NCBI GenBank assembly: GCA_965277695.1 | Contig: CBDIDQ010000106.1 | Coordinates: 1-64,000, forward strand | Source: JABSOG01 sp965277695 | GTDB taxonomy: Bacteria; Pseudomonadota; Gammaproteobacteria; Enterobacterales; Alteromonadaceae | Direction of reading: 5' to 3' | Length of the DNA stretch: 64,000 nt | In this document: piece after piece, positions 52,868 to 61,047 of the stretch | Numbering within the stretch: the first letter of the stretch is position 1 | Layout of the letters: each line of letters opens with the position of its first letter | Translations under genes and position numbers: made by a program | The notes under the pieces: model-generated | Seen by the model: the letters and a program-made list of their open reading frames with translations, nothing else | What the model was told of the DNA's origin: nothing | Database searches by the model: none

Positions 52868-53764
52868 ATGGCCAGTTATTTTGCGATAATTTTGGTACTT
52901 TTGTCAGCCACCAGTGGTTTGATTTGGTTGATTGATGCCAAAGTGTTGGCACCAAAAAGACGATTAAATTTAGCCACTGCCGAGGGTGAACTCGGTAGTA
53001 AGCTGGATGAAGAAAGCCGCAACAAAATCATTCGTCAGTCGGCATTAGCTGAAACGGCGCAGTCGATTTTTCCGGTGGTGTTGGCAATTACCATATTTCG
53101 TTCATTTATCTTTGAACCGTTTCAAATTCCATCAGGCTCGATGAAACCCACTTTGTTGGTGGGTGATTTCATCTTGGTGAAAAAATACGCCTACGGTATT
53201 AAAGACCCGGTGACCCGGACCAAGTTGATTGAGACCGGTTCGCCTAAACGTGGTGATGTTGCGGTGTTTAAATACCCGGAAGATCCGCTGGTTGATTTTA
53301 TCAAGCGAATTGTTGGTTTACCCGGTGATAGGATTGTTTATCGGGATAAAGTGTTGTATGTCAAACCATCTTGTGAAAGCAGCCCAGATAACTGTGAGAA
53401 GTATCAAAAAGTGCCGCAAACCTTGGTTAACAACGGCGAATTTGTCAATTTTAATGTGCCTTTGAATCGAATGTCCGAAGACTTAATGGGTCGGGAGTAT
53501 GGTATTTTGGTTGACCCAGTTCATGCTTCACCTGAGAGTCGTTATTTTAAGCAGGATAACACCCGTATTGATGAGTGGATTGTGCCAGAAGGGCATTATT
53601 TTGCCATGGGAGACAATCGGGATAATAGCCGAGATAGTCGTTTTTGGGGATTTGTGCCGGAAGACAATCTGGTGGGAGAAGCGGTGTTTATCTGGATGAG
53701 CTTTGAAAAGGAGCCAAATGAATGGCCTACTGGCGTCAGATTAGACCGTTTGGGTGAGATGTAA
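52868..53764 (+). CDS. lepB: Signal peptidase I
   Basis: Cuts signal peptides from exported proteins at the outer face of the inner membrane. 298 residues; an N-terminal helix (YFAIILVLLSATSGLIWLI), a second at about 63-80, and the catalytic pair Ser91 (PSGSMKPT) and Lys146 (DFIKRIVGLPGD), the same numbers as in E. coli. GDNRDNSRDSRFWGFVP is box E. A periplasmic insert with two cysteines (SCESSPDNCEK) is present. It ends one base before rnc. Confidence 0.96.
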   Translation: MASYFAIILVLLSATSGLIWLIDAKVLAPKRRLNLATAEGELGSKLDEESRNKIIRQSALAETAQSIFPVVLAITIFRSFIFEPFQIPSGSMKPTLLVGDFILVKKYAYGIKDPVTRTKLIETGSPKRGDVAVFKYPEDPLVDFIKRIVGLPGDRIVYRDKVLYVKPSCESSPDNCEKYQKVPQTLVNNGEFVNFNVPLNRMSEDLMGREYGILVDPVHASPESRYFKQDNTRIDEWIVPEGHYFAMGDNRDNSRDSRFWGFVPEDNLVGEAVFIWMSFEKEPNEWPTGVRLDRLGEM

Positions 53765-53765
53765 A

Positions 53766-54443
53766 ATGAAGCTAGCTGTTGAAAAGTTGTATCAGCGAAT
53801 TAATTACAAATTTAATGATGCTAAACACCTAGAGTTGGCACTGACCCATCGTAGTGCCAAAGGTGAGCATAATGAACGCCTAGAGTTTTTGGGCGATTCG
53901 ATTTTAAGTCTAGTGATTGCCGATGCTTTGTACCACCAGTTTCCGAAAGAGCAAGAAGGTGATTTAAGCCGAATGCGTTCCACGTTAGTTAGGGGACAAA
54001 CGCTAGCCGAAATCGCTAAAGAGTTTAAACTGGGCGAATTTTTACGTCTCGGTCCGGGCGAATTGAAAAGCGGTGGCTTTCGTCGTGAATCAATTTTGGC
54101 GGATGTGGTTGAGGCGATCATCGGTGCGATTTATTTGGATTCTGACACTGAAACCTGTCGTCAGGTCGTGCTTGACTGGTATGAGACACGGCTCGATGCC
54201 ATTTTGCCCGGGGTTAATCAGAAAGATCCGAAGACCCAGTTGCAAGAATACCTCCAAGGTCGCAAGCTGCCGTTGCCAATATATTCTGTAGTCGCCACCA
54301 AAGGGCAGGCGCATAATCAGGAATTTACCCTGTCTTGTCAGGTTGAAGGGTATAAAGAATTTATTGCCAAAGGCACCAGTCGACGTAAAGCTGAACAGAC
54401 CGTTGCGGCGATCACGCTGGAAAAAATACAGGGTCAAAAATAA
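53766..54443 (+). CDS. rnc: Ribonuclease III
   Basis: Double-strand-specific RNase that starts rRNA maturation. 225 residues from ATG 53766, chosen over a GTG 12 bases earlier because GGTGAG sits in front of it. Signature NERLEFLGDSIL at 36-47 with Glu40 and Asp44, ADVVEAIIGAIYLD with the other metal ligands, and a double-stranded-RNA binding domain from about 153 (DPKTQLQEYLQGR to AEQTVAAITLEKI). Stop overlaps era by one base. Confidence 0.96.
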   Translation: MKLAVEKLYQRINYKFNDAKHLELALTHRSAKGEHNERLEFLGDSILSLVIADALYHQFPKEQEGDLSRMRSTLVRGQTLAEIAKEFKLGEFLRLGPGELKSGGFRRESILADVVEAIIGAIYLDSDTETCRQVVLDWYETRLDAILPGVNQKDPKTQLQEYLQGRKLPLPIYSVVATKGQAHNQEFTLSCQVEGYKEFIAKGTSRRKAEQTVAAITLEKIQGQK

Positions 54444-55345
54444 TGGAAAATATCACTTATTGTGGTTTGGTGGCGATTGTTGGTCGACCCAACGTCGGCA
54501 AATCAACCTTGTTGAACAGCCTGTTAGGGCAAAAAGTCAGTATCACCTCACGTAAACCGCAAACCACCCGTCATCGTATTATGGGCATTCATACCGAAGG
54601 CCAGCATCAGACCGTTTATGTTGATACCCCGGGATTACACATTGAAGAAAAACGCGCCATCAACCGCTTGATGAACAAAGCCGCTGCCAGCTCTATTCGT
54701 GATGTCGAATTAGCCATTTTTGTGGTTGAAGGTACCCGCTGGACTGACGATGACGAAATGGTGCTGACTAAGCTGAAAAACGGCAAAGTCAAAGTGGTTG
54801 TGGTGGTAAATAAAACCGACCTGATCAAAGACCGTGATACCTTATTGCCGCATTTACAGTGGTTGGGCGAGCAACATGAGTTTGCCCATATTATTCCGGC
54901 GTCTGCCAAAGATGGTTCTCAATTGTCACAAATTCAACAGGTGGTGTGTGATAACTTGCCTGAGAGTGAGTTTTACTTCCCGGAAGATCATATTACCGAC
55001 CGCTCACAGCGTTTTATGGTGGCAGAGATTGTACGAGAAAAACTGATGCGCTTTATGGGCGATGAATTGCCTTATTCGGTTACCGTTGAAATTGAACAGT
55101 TTAAGTGGAACCCCAAAGGTCATTGGCATATCAATGCACTGATTTTGGTGGAGCGTGAAACGCAAAAGCGCATGGTGATTGGCAATAAGGGTGAAAAGCT
55201 CAAAACTATTGGCCGTGAAGCCCGTAAAGACGTTGAGTTTATGCTTGATAACAAAGTCTTTTTAGAATTGTGGGTGAAAGTGAAAAGCGGCTGGGCCGAT
55301 GACGAGCGGGCCTTGCATAGCTTGGGTTATAGAGGCGAGCAATAG
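54443..55345 (+). CDS. era: GTPase Era
   Basis: Ribosome assembly GTPase binding the 3' end of 16S rRNA. 300 residues: P-loop GRPNVGKST at 14-22, TTRHRI switch I, DTPG, NKTD and a C-terminal KH domain (MVIGNKGEKLKTIGREARKDVE). ATG overlaps the rnc stop (TAATG), so translation is coupled. Confidence 0.96.
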   Translation: MENITYCGLVAIVGRPNVGKSTLLNSLLGQKVSITSRKPQTTRHRIMGIHTEGQHQTVYVDTPGLHIEEKRAINRLMNKAAASSIRDVELAIFVVEGTRWTDDDEMVLTKLKNGKVKVVVVVNKTDLIKDRDTLLPHLQWLGEQHEFAHIIPASAKDGSQLSQIQQVVCDNLPESEFYFPEDHITDRSQRFMVAEIVREKLMRFMGDELPYSVTVEIEQFKWNPKGHWHINALILVERETQKRMVIGNKGEKLKTIGREARKDVEFMLDNKVFLELWVKVKSGWADDERALHSLGYRGEQ

Positions 55346-55349
55346 GGTT

Positions 55350-55431
55350 TAATAATTAACAGTTAACAGTTAATAGTTAACAATTAATAGTTAACAATTA
55401 ATAGTTAACAATTAATAGTTAATAATTAACA
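55350..55431. repeat. AT-rich heptamer repeat between era and recO
   Basis: Alternating AGTTAAC and AATTAAT heptamers make three exact 14-bp repeats (about 55374-55415) with degenerate copies on both sides. A fragment of the same motif lies after pdxJ (about 57125). It could weaken pairing or alter transcript folding between era and recO. Confidence 0.8.
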
Positions 55432-55469
55432 GCAGAGCCAAATCAAAAGCGTGTACACCAGGGATGCTG

Positions 55470-56348
55470 ATGACTAAACAATTTGAAATCCCTTGTTATA
55501 TTTTGCATCGTCGGCCGTATCGTGAAACCAGTGCGATCATTGATGTGGTGGCCGAGGGATTGGGTCGGCTTAGCCTGATTGTGAGAGGGGTTTACAACAA
55601 TAAAAAAAAGTCTGGTATTGGCGCACAGGCTCAAGTTTTTCGGCCTTTGTTGATTTCTTATAGTGAAGGTAATAGCGGCGGTGGCGAATTAAAATATGCC
55701 CAAAGCATTGATGATAATGGCCCACCGGTCGAACTCCAGCAAAAATACCTCTATAGCGGCTTTTATATCAATGAACTGATCACCCGTTTATGGCCGCAAA
55801 ATATTGAAAGTGATGAACTATTTAACCTCTATCAGCAAACCTTAGATTCGCTGGTAGAATGCCAGCAAATCGCCGAGGTGGTGGCCCTTGCTGAGGAGTT
55901 GGGTCAGCCGATTCAGGCAGCCCAACCGAATGAACTTGAAGTGGTGTTGCGGCGATTTGAATTCGACCTGTTGGTGGCTCTGGGATACGGCATTGATTGC
56001 TTTTATACCTTTGACCATGACGAAGCGATTGAGCCGGACGAAGAATACATTTTTATGCCGCAACAAGGGTTTAGCTGGTTAGATCCGTATTATCAATATC
56101 CATTTAAACCACAGCCGTTTAATGGTGGTGAGATAGTGGCGATTGGCGAAATGAATTTTACTCAAGCCAGCACCCGTAAAGCAGCTAAACGCTTAATTAG
56201 GCTGGCACTGGCCCCGCATTTAGGCGATAAGCCACTTAAAAGCCGAGAATTATTTATCGCGGTAGAAGCTAAATCAGAACAAGATGGACCGAAACAAGCT
56301 AGACCGAAACAAGCTAGGCCGCAACAAAAATCATCCAAAAAGTATTAG
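55470..56348 (+). CDS. recO: DNA repair protein RecO
   Basis: Helps RecR load RecA at single-strand gaps. 292 residues from ATG 55470, with GGG six bases before; an ATG two codons earlier has no room for a ribosome site. N-terminal OB fold FEIPCYILHRRPYRETSAIIDVVAEGLGRLSLIVRGV, then helices with LYSGFYINELITRLWPQN. The C-terminal zinc cysteines found in some RecO are absent, as in E. coli. The end is a repetitive basic tail GPKQARPKQARPQQ, about 20 residues longer than usual. Confidence 0.93.
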   Translation: MTKQFEIPCYILHRRPYRETSAIIDVVAEGLGRLSLIVRGVYNNKKKSGIGAQAQVFRPLLISYSEGNSGGGELKYAQSIDDNGPPVELQQKYLYSGFYINELITRLWPQNIESDELFNLYQQTLDSLVECQQIAEVVALAEELGQPIQAAQPNELEVVLRRFEFDLLVALGYGIDCFYTFDHDEAIEPDEEYIFMPQQGFSWLDPYYQYPFKPQPFNGGEIVAIGEMNFTQASTRKAAKRLIRLALAPHLGDKPLKSRELFIAVEAKSEQDGPKQARPKQARPQQKSSKKY

Positions 56349-56380
56349 TAAAACATCAGTAAAAACAAGAGAAAAATGAC

Positions 56381-57115
56381 ATGAAAAACAACATTTATTT
56401 AGGCGTTAACATTGATCATATCGCCACCTTACGCCAAGCCAGAGGCACCACCTATCCTGAGCCCGTTCATGCTGCGGCTGTGGCCGAATCGGCAGGTGCT
56501 GATGGTATCACCATTCATTTACGAGAAGACCGTCGGCACATTCAAGACCGGGATGTGTATTTGTTAAAACACACCATTCAAACCCGAATGAACCTCGAAA
56601 TGGCCGTCACCGAAGAAATGGTTAATGTCGCCTTAGAAATTGCGCCGACTTATGTGTGTTTGGTGCCAGAGAGCCGTGAAGAACTCACCACCGAAGGCGG
56701 CCTAGATGTGGTTGGTCACAAAGACAAAATTGCCGATGCCGTGGCCAAGCTATCAGAAGCTGGCATTAAAGTATCCTTGTTTATTGATGCAGACAAAGAA
56801 CAAATTAAAGCCGCCCATGAGGTTAAAGCACCTTACATTGAAATCCACACCGGTCATTACGCCGATGCATTAAACGATGCCGACCAGCAAGAAGAATTGC
56901 ACAGCATCATCGAAGGCGTTGAATACGCCGATAGCCTCGGCATTATCGTCAACGCCGGTCATGGCTTGCATTACCACAATACCGCCGCTATTGCTGCTAT
57001 CCCGCAAATTTATGAACTGAACATTGGCCACTCAATTATTGCCCGTGCGGCGATTGATGGACTAGAAAAAGCCGTCAGAGATATGAAGGCGATTTTGGTT
57101 GAGGCTAGAGGGTAA
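56381..57115 (+). CDS. pdxJ: Pyridoxine 5'-phosphate synthase
   Basis: Condenses 1-deoxyxylulose 5-phosphate with 3-amino-1-hydroxyacetone phosphate in vitamin B6 synthesis. 244 residues, a TIM barrel: LGVNIDHIATLRQARG, GADGITIHLREDRRHIQD, LVPESREELTTEGGLDV, YIEIHTGHYADA, NAGHGLHYHN and ELNIGHSIIARA. Intact. Last gene of the conserved rnc-era-recO-pdxJ run. Confidence 0.97.
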   Translation: MKNNIYLGVNIDHIATLRQARGTTYPEPVHAAAVAESAGADGITIHLREDRRHIQDRDVYLLKHTIQTRMNLEMAVTEEMVNVALEIAPTYVCLVPESREELTTEGGLDVVGHKDKIADAVAKLSEAGIKVSLFIDADKEQIKAAHEVKAPYIEIHTGHYADALNDADQQEELHSIIEGVEYADSLGIIVNAGHGLHYHNTAAIAAIPQIYELNIGHSIIARAAIDGLEKAVRDMKAILVEARG

Positions 57116-57193
57116 TCGTTAGCAATCAATAGTTAACAGCAAAAGCCTGAACAGTCCGGCGGCTGTGGATTAACACTTATTTAGAGGAATATT

Positions 57194-60100
57194 GTGACGT
57201 TCGAGCAACATGTGAAATTAATCTTTCCGGTTATTTTCGGTCTGATTTTGTTAGGCGTGTACAGTGTTGTTAGCAACACTGTACAGCTGTTGCCGGATGT
57301 TGATCCCCCTAGAATTTCATTTACGGTTAAGTGGCCTGGTGCCAGTGAAAACCTGTTGTTAACCCAAGTCGTAGAGCCTTATGAACAGGCACTAAAAAAT
57401 AAACTCGCCCAACTACACTCTGTCGAAGTGAAACTGGCTCAAGAGCAGGCCACTTTTGTTGCCACTTTTGCTTTTTCAGCCAATTTGACTGACGCCGAAC
57501 AAAATATTCGCACCTTGTTGTCACGCACTCGTCCATTACCATTAAATGCCCCGCCTGTTGTTTTTCGTCAGGGCGGAAACAATGTCTCAAACCGGGTTGT
57601 CGGCAGTTATTTTATTACTGCTGACAGTGGCGATTTTTCGCCAGAACAACGGCAAATTATTAAAAATATTGCGCTGCAACAACTGAGCACTGTGGTGGGA
57701 ATTGACACCGTTGAACTGAATCCAGTGCTTGAGCGACAGCTGGTGTTTAAACTTGATCCGATTAAAATGGCTTATTACTCAGTGTCTTATCAACAGGTCA
57801 GTGAGGTGATTAGCGAATTGTTTAATCAACCCACCGGTTCGTTGTATCAAGGCGATGAGGTGATTAGCCTGCGTTATGCCGCCAGTACTGAGCTGGCTGA
57901 TTTTAGTCAGACGCCAGTGGTTTTTGTTGATGGTGTAGCCATTGTGCTGGGCGATTTTAGCACCATTGAAATAGCCCCTGTTAGGTCAACCGCAGCGGTG
58001 AGGTTTAATGGTCAGCAGGCCATTGCTATGCGCGTCTTACGCATGAGCAATGCCAATCTGCTGGTGCTACAACAGGCCGTTGATGCTATTTTGCTGAAAA
58101 ATAAAACCCTGCTTAATAATGCGGGTTTGTCGTTTCATTTGTCCTTTGATACCACTTTGTTTATTGAGCGGGCGATTAACTGGGTGATCGGGGCGATTTT
58201 GGCCGGGTTTGTGCTGTCATTGCTGGTGTCTTATTGGTTTTTGCGCAGAGTTTCTCCCACGCTATTGGGAGGCATGATCACTTTGCTATCCATATGCGGC
58301 ACCTTGATTGTGATGAATCTTTTCAATGTGTCGATTAATGTGATTTCTTTGGCGGGTATCACTTTTGCTATTGGTATGTTTGTTGACGGGGTATTGATTA
58401 TTGCCGAATATCTAGACCGTCATAATGAATCAACTAAAGACGCCGTTTTAAAGCGGGTGCGGCAATTGGCCCCGGCGTTAATAGCTTCAGTGTTAACTTC
58501 TGTTGTGGTTTTCTCTCCGGTGATAATCAATGATGGGGCCGAAGGTGGTTTATTTGCCGGGTTGGCGATCGCCATTGTCTCGGGGTTGGTGATTTCTTTG
58601 TTATTAACCTTGTTGATCGCGCCTGTTTTTGCCTTTTATTTTATCAAACCGATTGCGGCTAAACAGGCCCCGCATAGTCGCTGGTTACAGGGGCTGGGCA
58701 AGCACACTGACAGTCTGTCGATACGCTTGGTTATCGTGGCATTTTTCTGTGTTGGCAGTGTGGGGTTAAGTGTACTGCTGTTTCCTTCATTGAATTATCT
58801 GCCGTCGGTTAAGCGGGATGCGATTGATGTTTTTATTCCCTTACCCGGTGCTAATACTGTCGATTTTGTTGAGACTCAGGTAGTTAATCCACTGAGTGAT
58901 TATATTCTGTCAGATCCACAATTACCTGAGCTGAAAAATGCTTATGCGCTGGGGTGGGGCCATTTTGCCACTGCGGCACTACGGCTGGAAGACAATAGCC
59001 GTTTACCAGCGGCATTGGCCCATTTGAAAAAAACCTTGCCAGCTAAATTCCCGGATCATCGGGTGATTGTGGTGCAGGGCAACCTTTTTGGTGGCATTGA
59101 AGATCAGAATAATATTGAGTTACAGATTTTTACTGCGGATCAGGCGTGGCTGGTGGCTAATTTGGCAAAAATAAAAGCCCTGATCAGCGACAATATTCCA
59201 GCGGTGAGGGTGCGGTTCGATCCCAATCTAAGCAAAGCGGGTGCGGTAAGGTTGTTATCACCGAATCGCGATAATTTAAGGGATATGGCGGTGCCAGAGC
59301 GTGAACTCAAAGCCTTGTTAAAGGTGATCACTGACACCGAATATGCGGGATTATGGAGCCACCAAGGAGAATCGTTGCCAGCGTATATTCGGTTTGATAA
59401 AACCCGCTCGCTAGCACACTATTTGGATATGCCTTTTGTGACCCGGCAGGGGCAGCAGACCTTTGTTGGTGAGCTGGTGAAGGTGCAATCGAGTCACATT
59501 TTACCACCACTGAAGCGAATAAACGGGGTATCGGCAATCACCGTTAAAATAGCGTTGAAGGATAAAAAAGTGTCGGTATCGACAGTGGTTGATGCGCTGG
59601 AACAAAGCGTATTGCCGCAATTGCGCCAATTACTGGCAGACAAGGGTTATGTTGAAGTGCAAGGTAGTGCGGCGAGCTTGTATAAAGCCAAAGTGTTTTT
59701 TGCGCTAATGTTGGTGTTTGTTTTTCTCGCCTTTTTTGTGATTGTAGCGCTGGTCTATCAATCTGCTCGATTAAGCTTTTATGTGGTGATGACTTTGCCT
59801 TTTGCCTTATGTGGCGGTATTTTGGGTTTTAGATTGCTCGATAGTGTCTCTGCGCAGAGCTTTGATGTGTTGACGATGATAGGTTTTATGATCATGTTGG
59901 GCGTTGTGGCAAATAACGCGATTTTACTGATTGACGCTATTAACCAAGCCTACCAAACGCGAGTTTCATTGTCACAAGCGGTTGCAAAGGGAATGCAAGA
60001 TCGACTGAGATCAATACTGGTGAGCACCTGTACCACCGTTGCTGGTATGCTGCCATTGTTACTGATCCCCTCGGATGCAAGTGGTATTTATCGCGGTATC

Positions 60101-60220
60101 GCTGCGGTGATTGTGGGGGGGATTGTTGCCAACTTGTTGGCGGTTTTTGCCGTGACTGCTGCGATGGTAAAACAGTTTGGTTTGGTTGATAAAAACAACA
60201 AAGATAAGGTGATGGTGTAA
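57194..60220 (+). CDS. RND-family efflux pump, inner-membrane component
   Basis: 1008 residues, full-length RND transporter with twelve membrane helices and two large periplasmic loops. Start GTG 57194 with AGAGGA six bases upstream. In helix 4, FAIGMFVDGVLIIAEYLDRH has one Asp where HAE1 pumps have D-D, and helix 10 has GVVANNAILLID, an Asn in place of the proton-relay Lys of AcrB; both occur in diverged RND subgroups. Its stop overlaps the start of the membrane fusion gene, and an NRPS follows. It is probably the exporter of the peptide made by that enzyme; no outer-membrane channel gene is visible. Confidence 0.88.
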   Translation: MTFEQHVKLIFPVIFGLILLGVYSVVSNTVQLLPDVDPPRISFTVKWPGASENLLLTQVVEPYEQALKNKLAQLHSVEVKLAQEQATFVATFAFSANLTDAEQNIRTLLSRTRPLPLNAPPVVFRQGGNNVSNRVVGSYFITADSGDFSPEQRQIIKNIALQQLSTVVGIDTVELNPVLERQLVFKLDPIKMAYYSVSYQQVSEVISELFNQPTGSLYQGDEVISLRYAASTELADFSQTPVVFVDGVAIVLGDFSTIEIAPVRSTAAVRFNGQQAIAMRVLRMSNANLLVLQQAVDAILLKNKTLLNNAGLSFHLSFDTTLFIERAINWVIGAILAGFVLSLLVSYWFLRRVSPTLLGGMITLLSICGTLIVMNLFNVSINVISLAGITFAIGMFVDGVLIIAEYLDRHNESTKDAVLKRVRQLAPALIASVLTSVVVFSPVIINDGAEGGLFAGLAIAIVSGLVISLLLTLLIAPVFAFYFIKPIAAKQAPHSRWLQGLGKHTDSLSIRLVIVAFFCVGSVGLSVLLFPSLNYLPSVKRDAIDVFIPLPGANTVDFVETQVVNPLSDYILSDPQLPELKNAYALGWGHFATAALRLEDNSRLPAALAHLKKTLPAKFPDHRVIVVQGNLFGGIEDQNNIELQIFTADQAWLVANLAKIKALISDNIPAVRVRFDPNLSKAGAVRLLSPNRDNLRDMAVPERELKALLKVITDTEYAGLWSHQGESLPAYIRFDKTRSLAHYLDMPFVTRQGQQTFVGELVKVQSSHILPPLKRINGVSAITVKIALKDKKVSVSTVVDALEQSVLPQLRQLLADKGYVEVQGSAASLYKAKVFFALMLVFVFLAFFVIVALVYQSARLSFYVVMTLPFALCGGILGFRLLDSVSAQSFDVLTMIGFMIMLGVVANNAILLIDAINQAYQTRVSLSQAVAKGMQDRLRSILVSTCTTVAGMLPLLLIPSDASGIYRGIAAVIVGGIVANLLAVFAVTAAMVKQFGLVDKNNKDKVMV

Positions 60221-61014
60221 TGACTTGGATCATAAGATTAGTGGCTGGCTGTTGGTGCTTAGCCAGCTTAGCTATTTTCAACAGTCATGCAGCGGCAGCA
60301 AAGGCAGAGGTTGGTTTATATACCTTGCCAGCGACGGTATATTCTAAATTTGCCATTACGGTGTCGGCGCAGGTCAAAGGTAAAGTCAGTGAAATCGTTG
60401 AGGTGGGTGATACCATCAGTAAAGGGCAGCTGATGGTGGCACTTGATGATCGTCATGAGCGTCGGATTAAACAACATTATCAAGCCAAAGTGACGATTGT
60501 AAAGCAACAACTTAGCTTGCTTGAAGCGGGCATTAAGCGGTTGCAGGTATTGTCTGAAAATAACAGTGCCTCTGAGCAAGACAAAGAATTAAAACAATTA
60601 GAATCGCTGAATTTGCAGCAACAACACCATAATTTGCAGATCTTGTTGGCTGAAACTGACTATTGGATTGCGCGTAAAAACATTGTCGCCGACGTTGATG
60701 GTGTGGTGTTGAGTAAAGCGGTTAGTGTCGGCGAGGTGGTGTCAGCTGATACACCCTTGCTCAGAGTATTGGCTGATAAACCGTTGCATGTTAAAGCGCA
60801 GATCCCTTTAAGTACTCTTAATCGGGTGGACTTGTCCACGGCGGTGCTTGAATTAACACCGGGACAGCCACTGCCGTTATCACTGGATTATGTGGTTCCA
60901 CAGGTCAACGTTATCACCAATACTGTCGAGCTTAGTTTTGTCTTGGTGAGTCCTCAGACAGATAAGCTATTACTTGGTCAAAAAGGGTTGATATTAATCA
61001 ATTATAACCCATAG
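60220..61014 (+). CDS. RND membrane fusion (periplasmic adaptor) protein
   Basis: 264 residues; signal peptide ending near residue 26 (FNSHAAAA), lipoyl-like half-motif ITVSAQVKGKVSEIVEVGDTISKGQLMVALD, a helical hairpin (VKQQLSLLEAGIKRLQVLSENN to QQQHHNLQILLAETDYW), second lipoyl half VADVDGVVLSKAVSVGEVV and a barrel domain. It is shorter than typical adaptors (about 370), lacking most of the membrane-proximal domain. ATG overlaps the pump's stop. Partner of the RND pump. Confidence 0.87.
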   Translation: MTWIIRLVAGCWCLASLAIFNSHAAAAKAEVGLYTLPATVYSKFAITVSAQVKGKVSEIVEVGDTISKGQLMVALDDRHERRIKQHYQAKVTIVKQQLSLLEAGIKRLQVLSENNSASEQDKELKQLESLNLQQQHHNLQILLAETDYWIARKNIVADVDGVVLSKAVSVGEVVSADTPLLRVLADKPLHVKAQIPLSTLNRVDLSTAVLELTPGQPLPLSLDYVVPQVNVITNTVELSFVLVSPQTDKLLLGQKGLILINYNP

Positions 61015-61047
61015 GTTTAGCTTTAAGGGAAATCAAAGGAAGTGTTT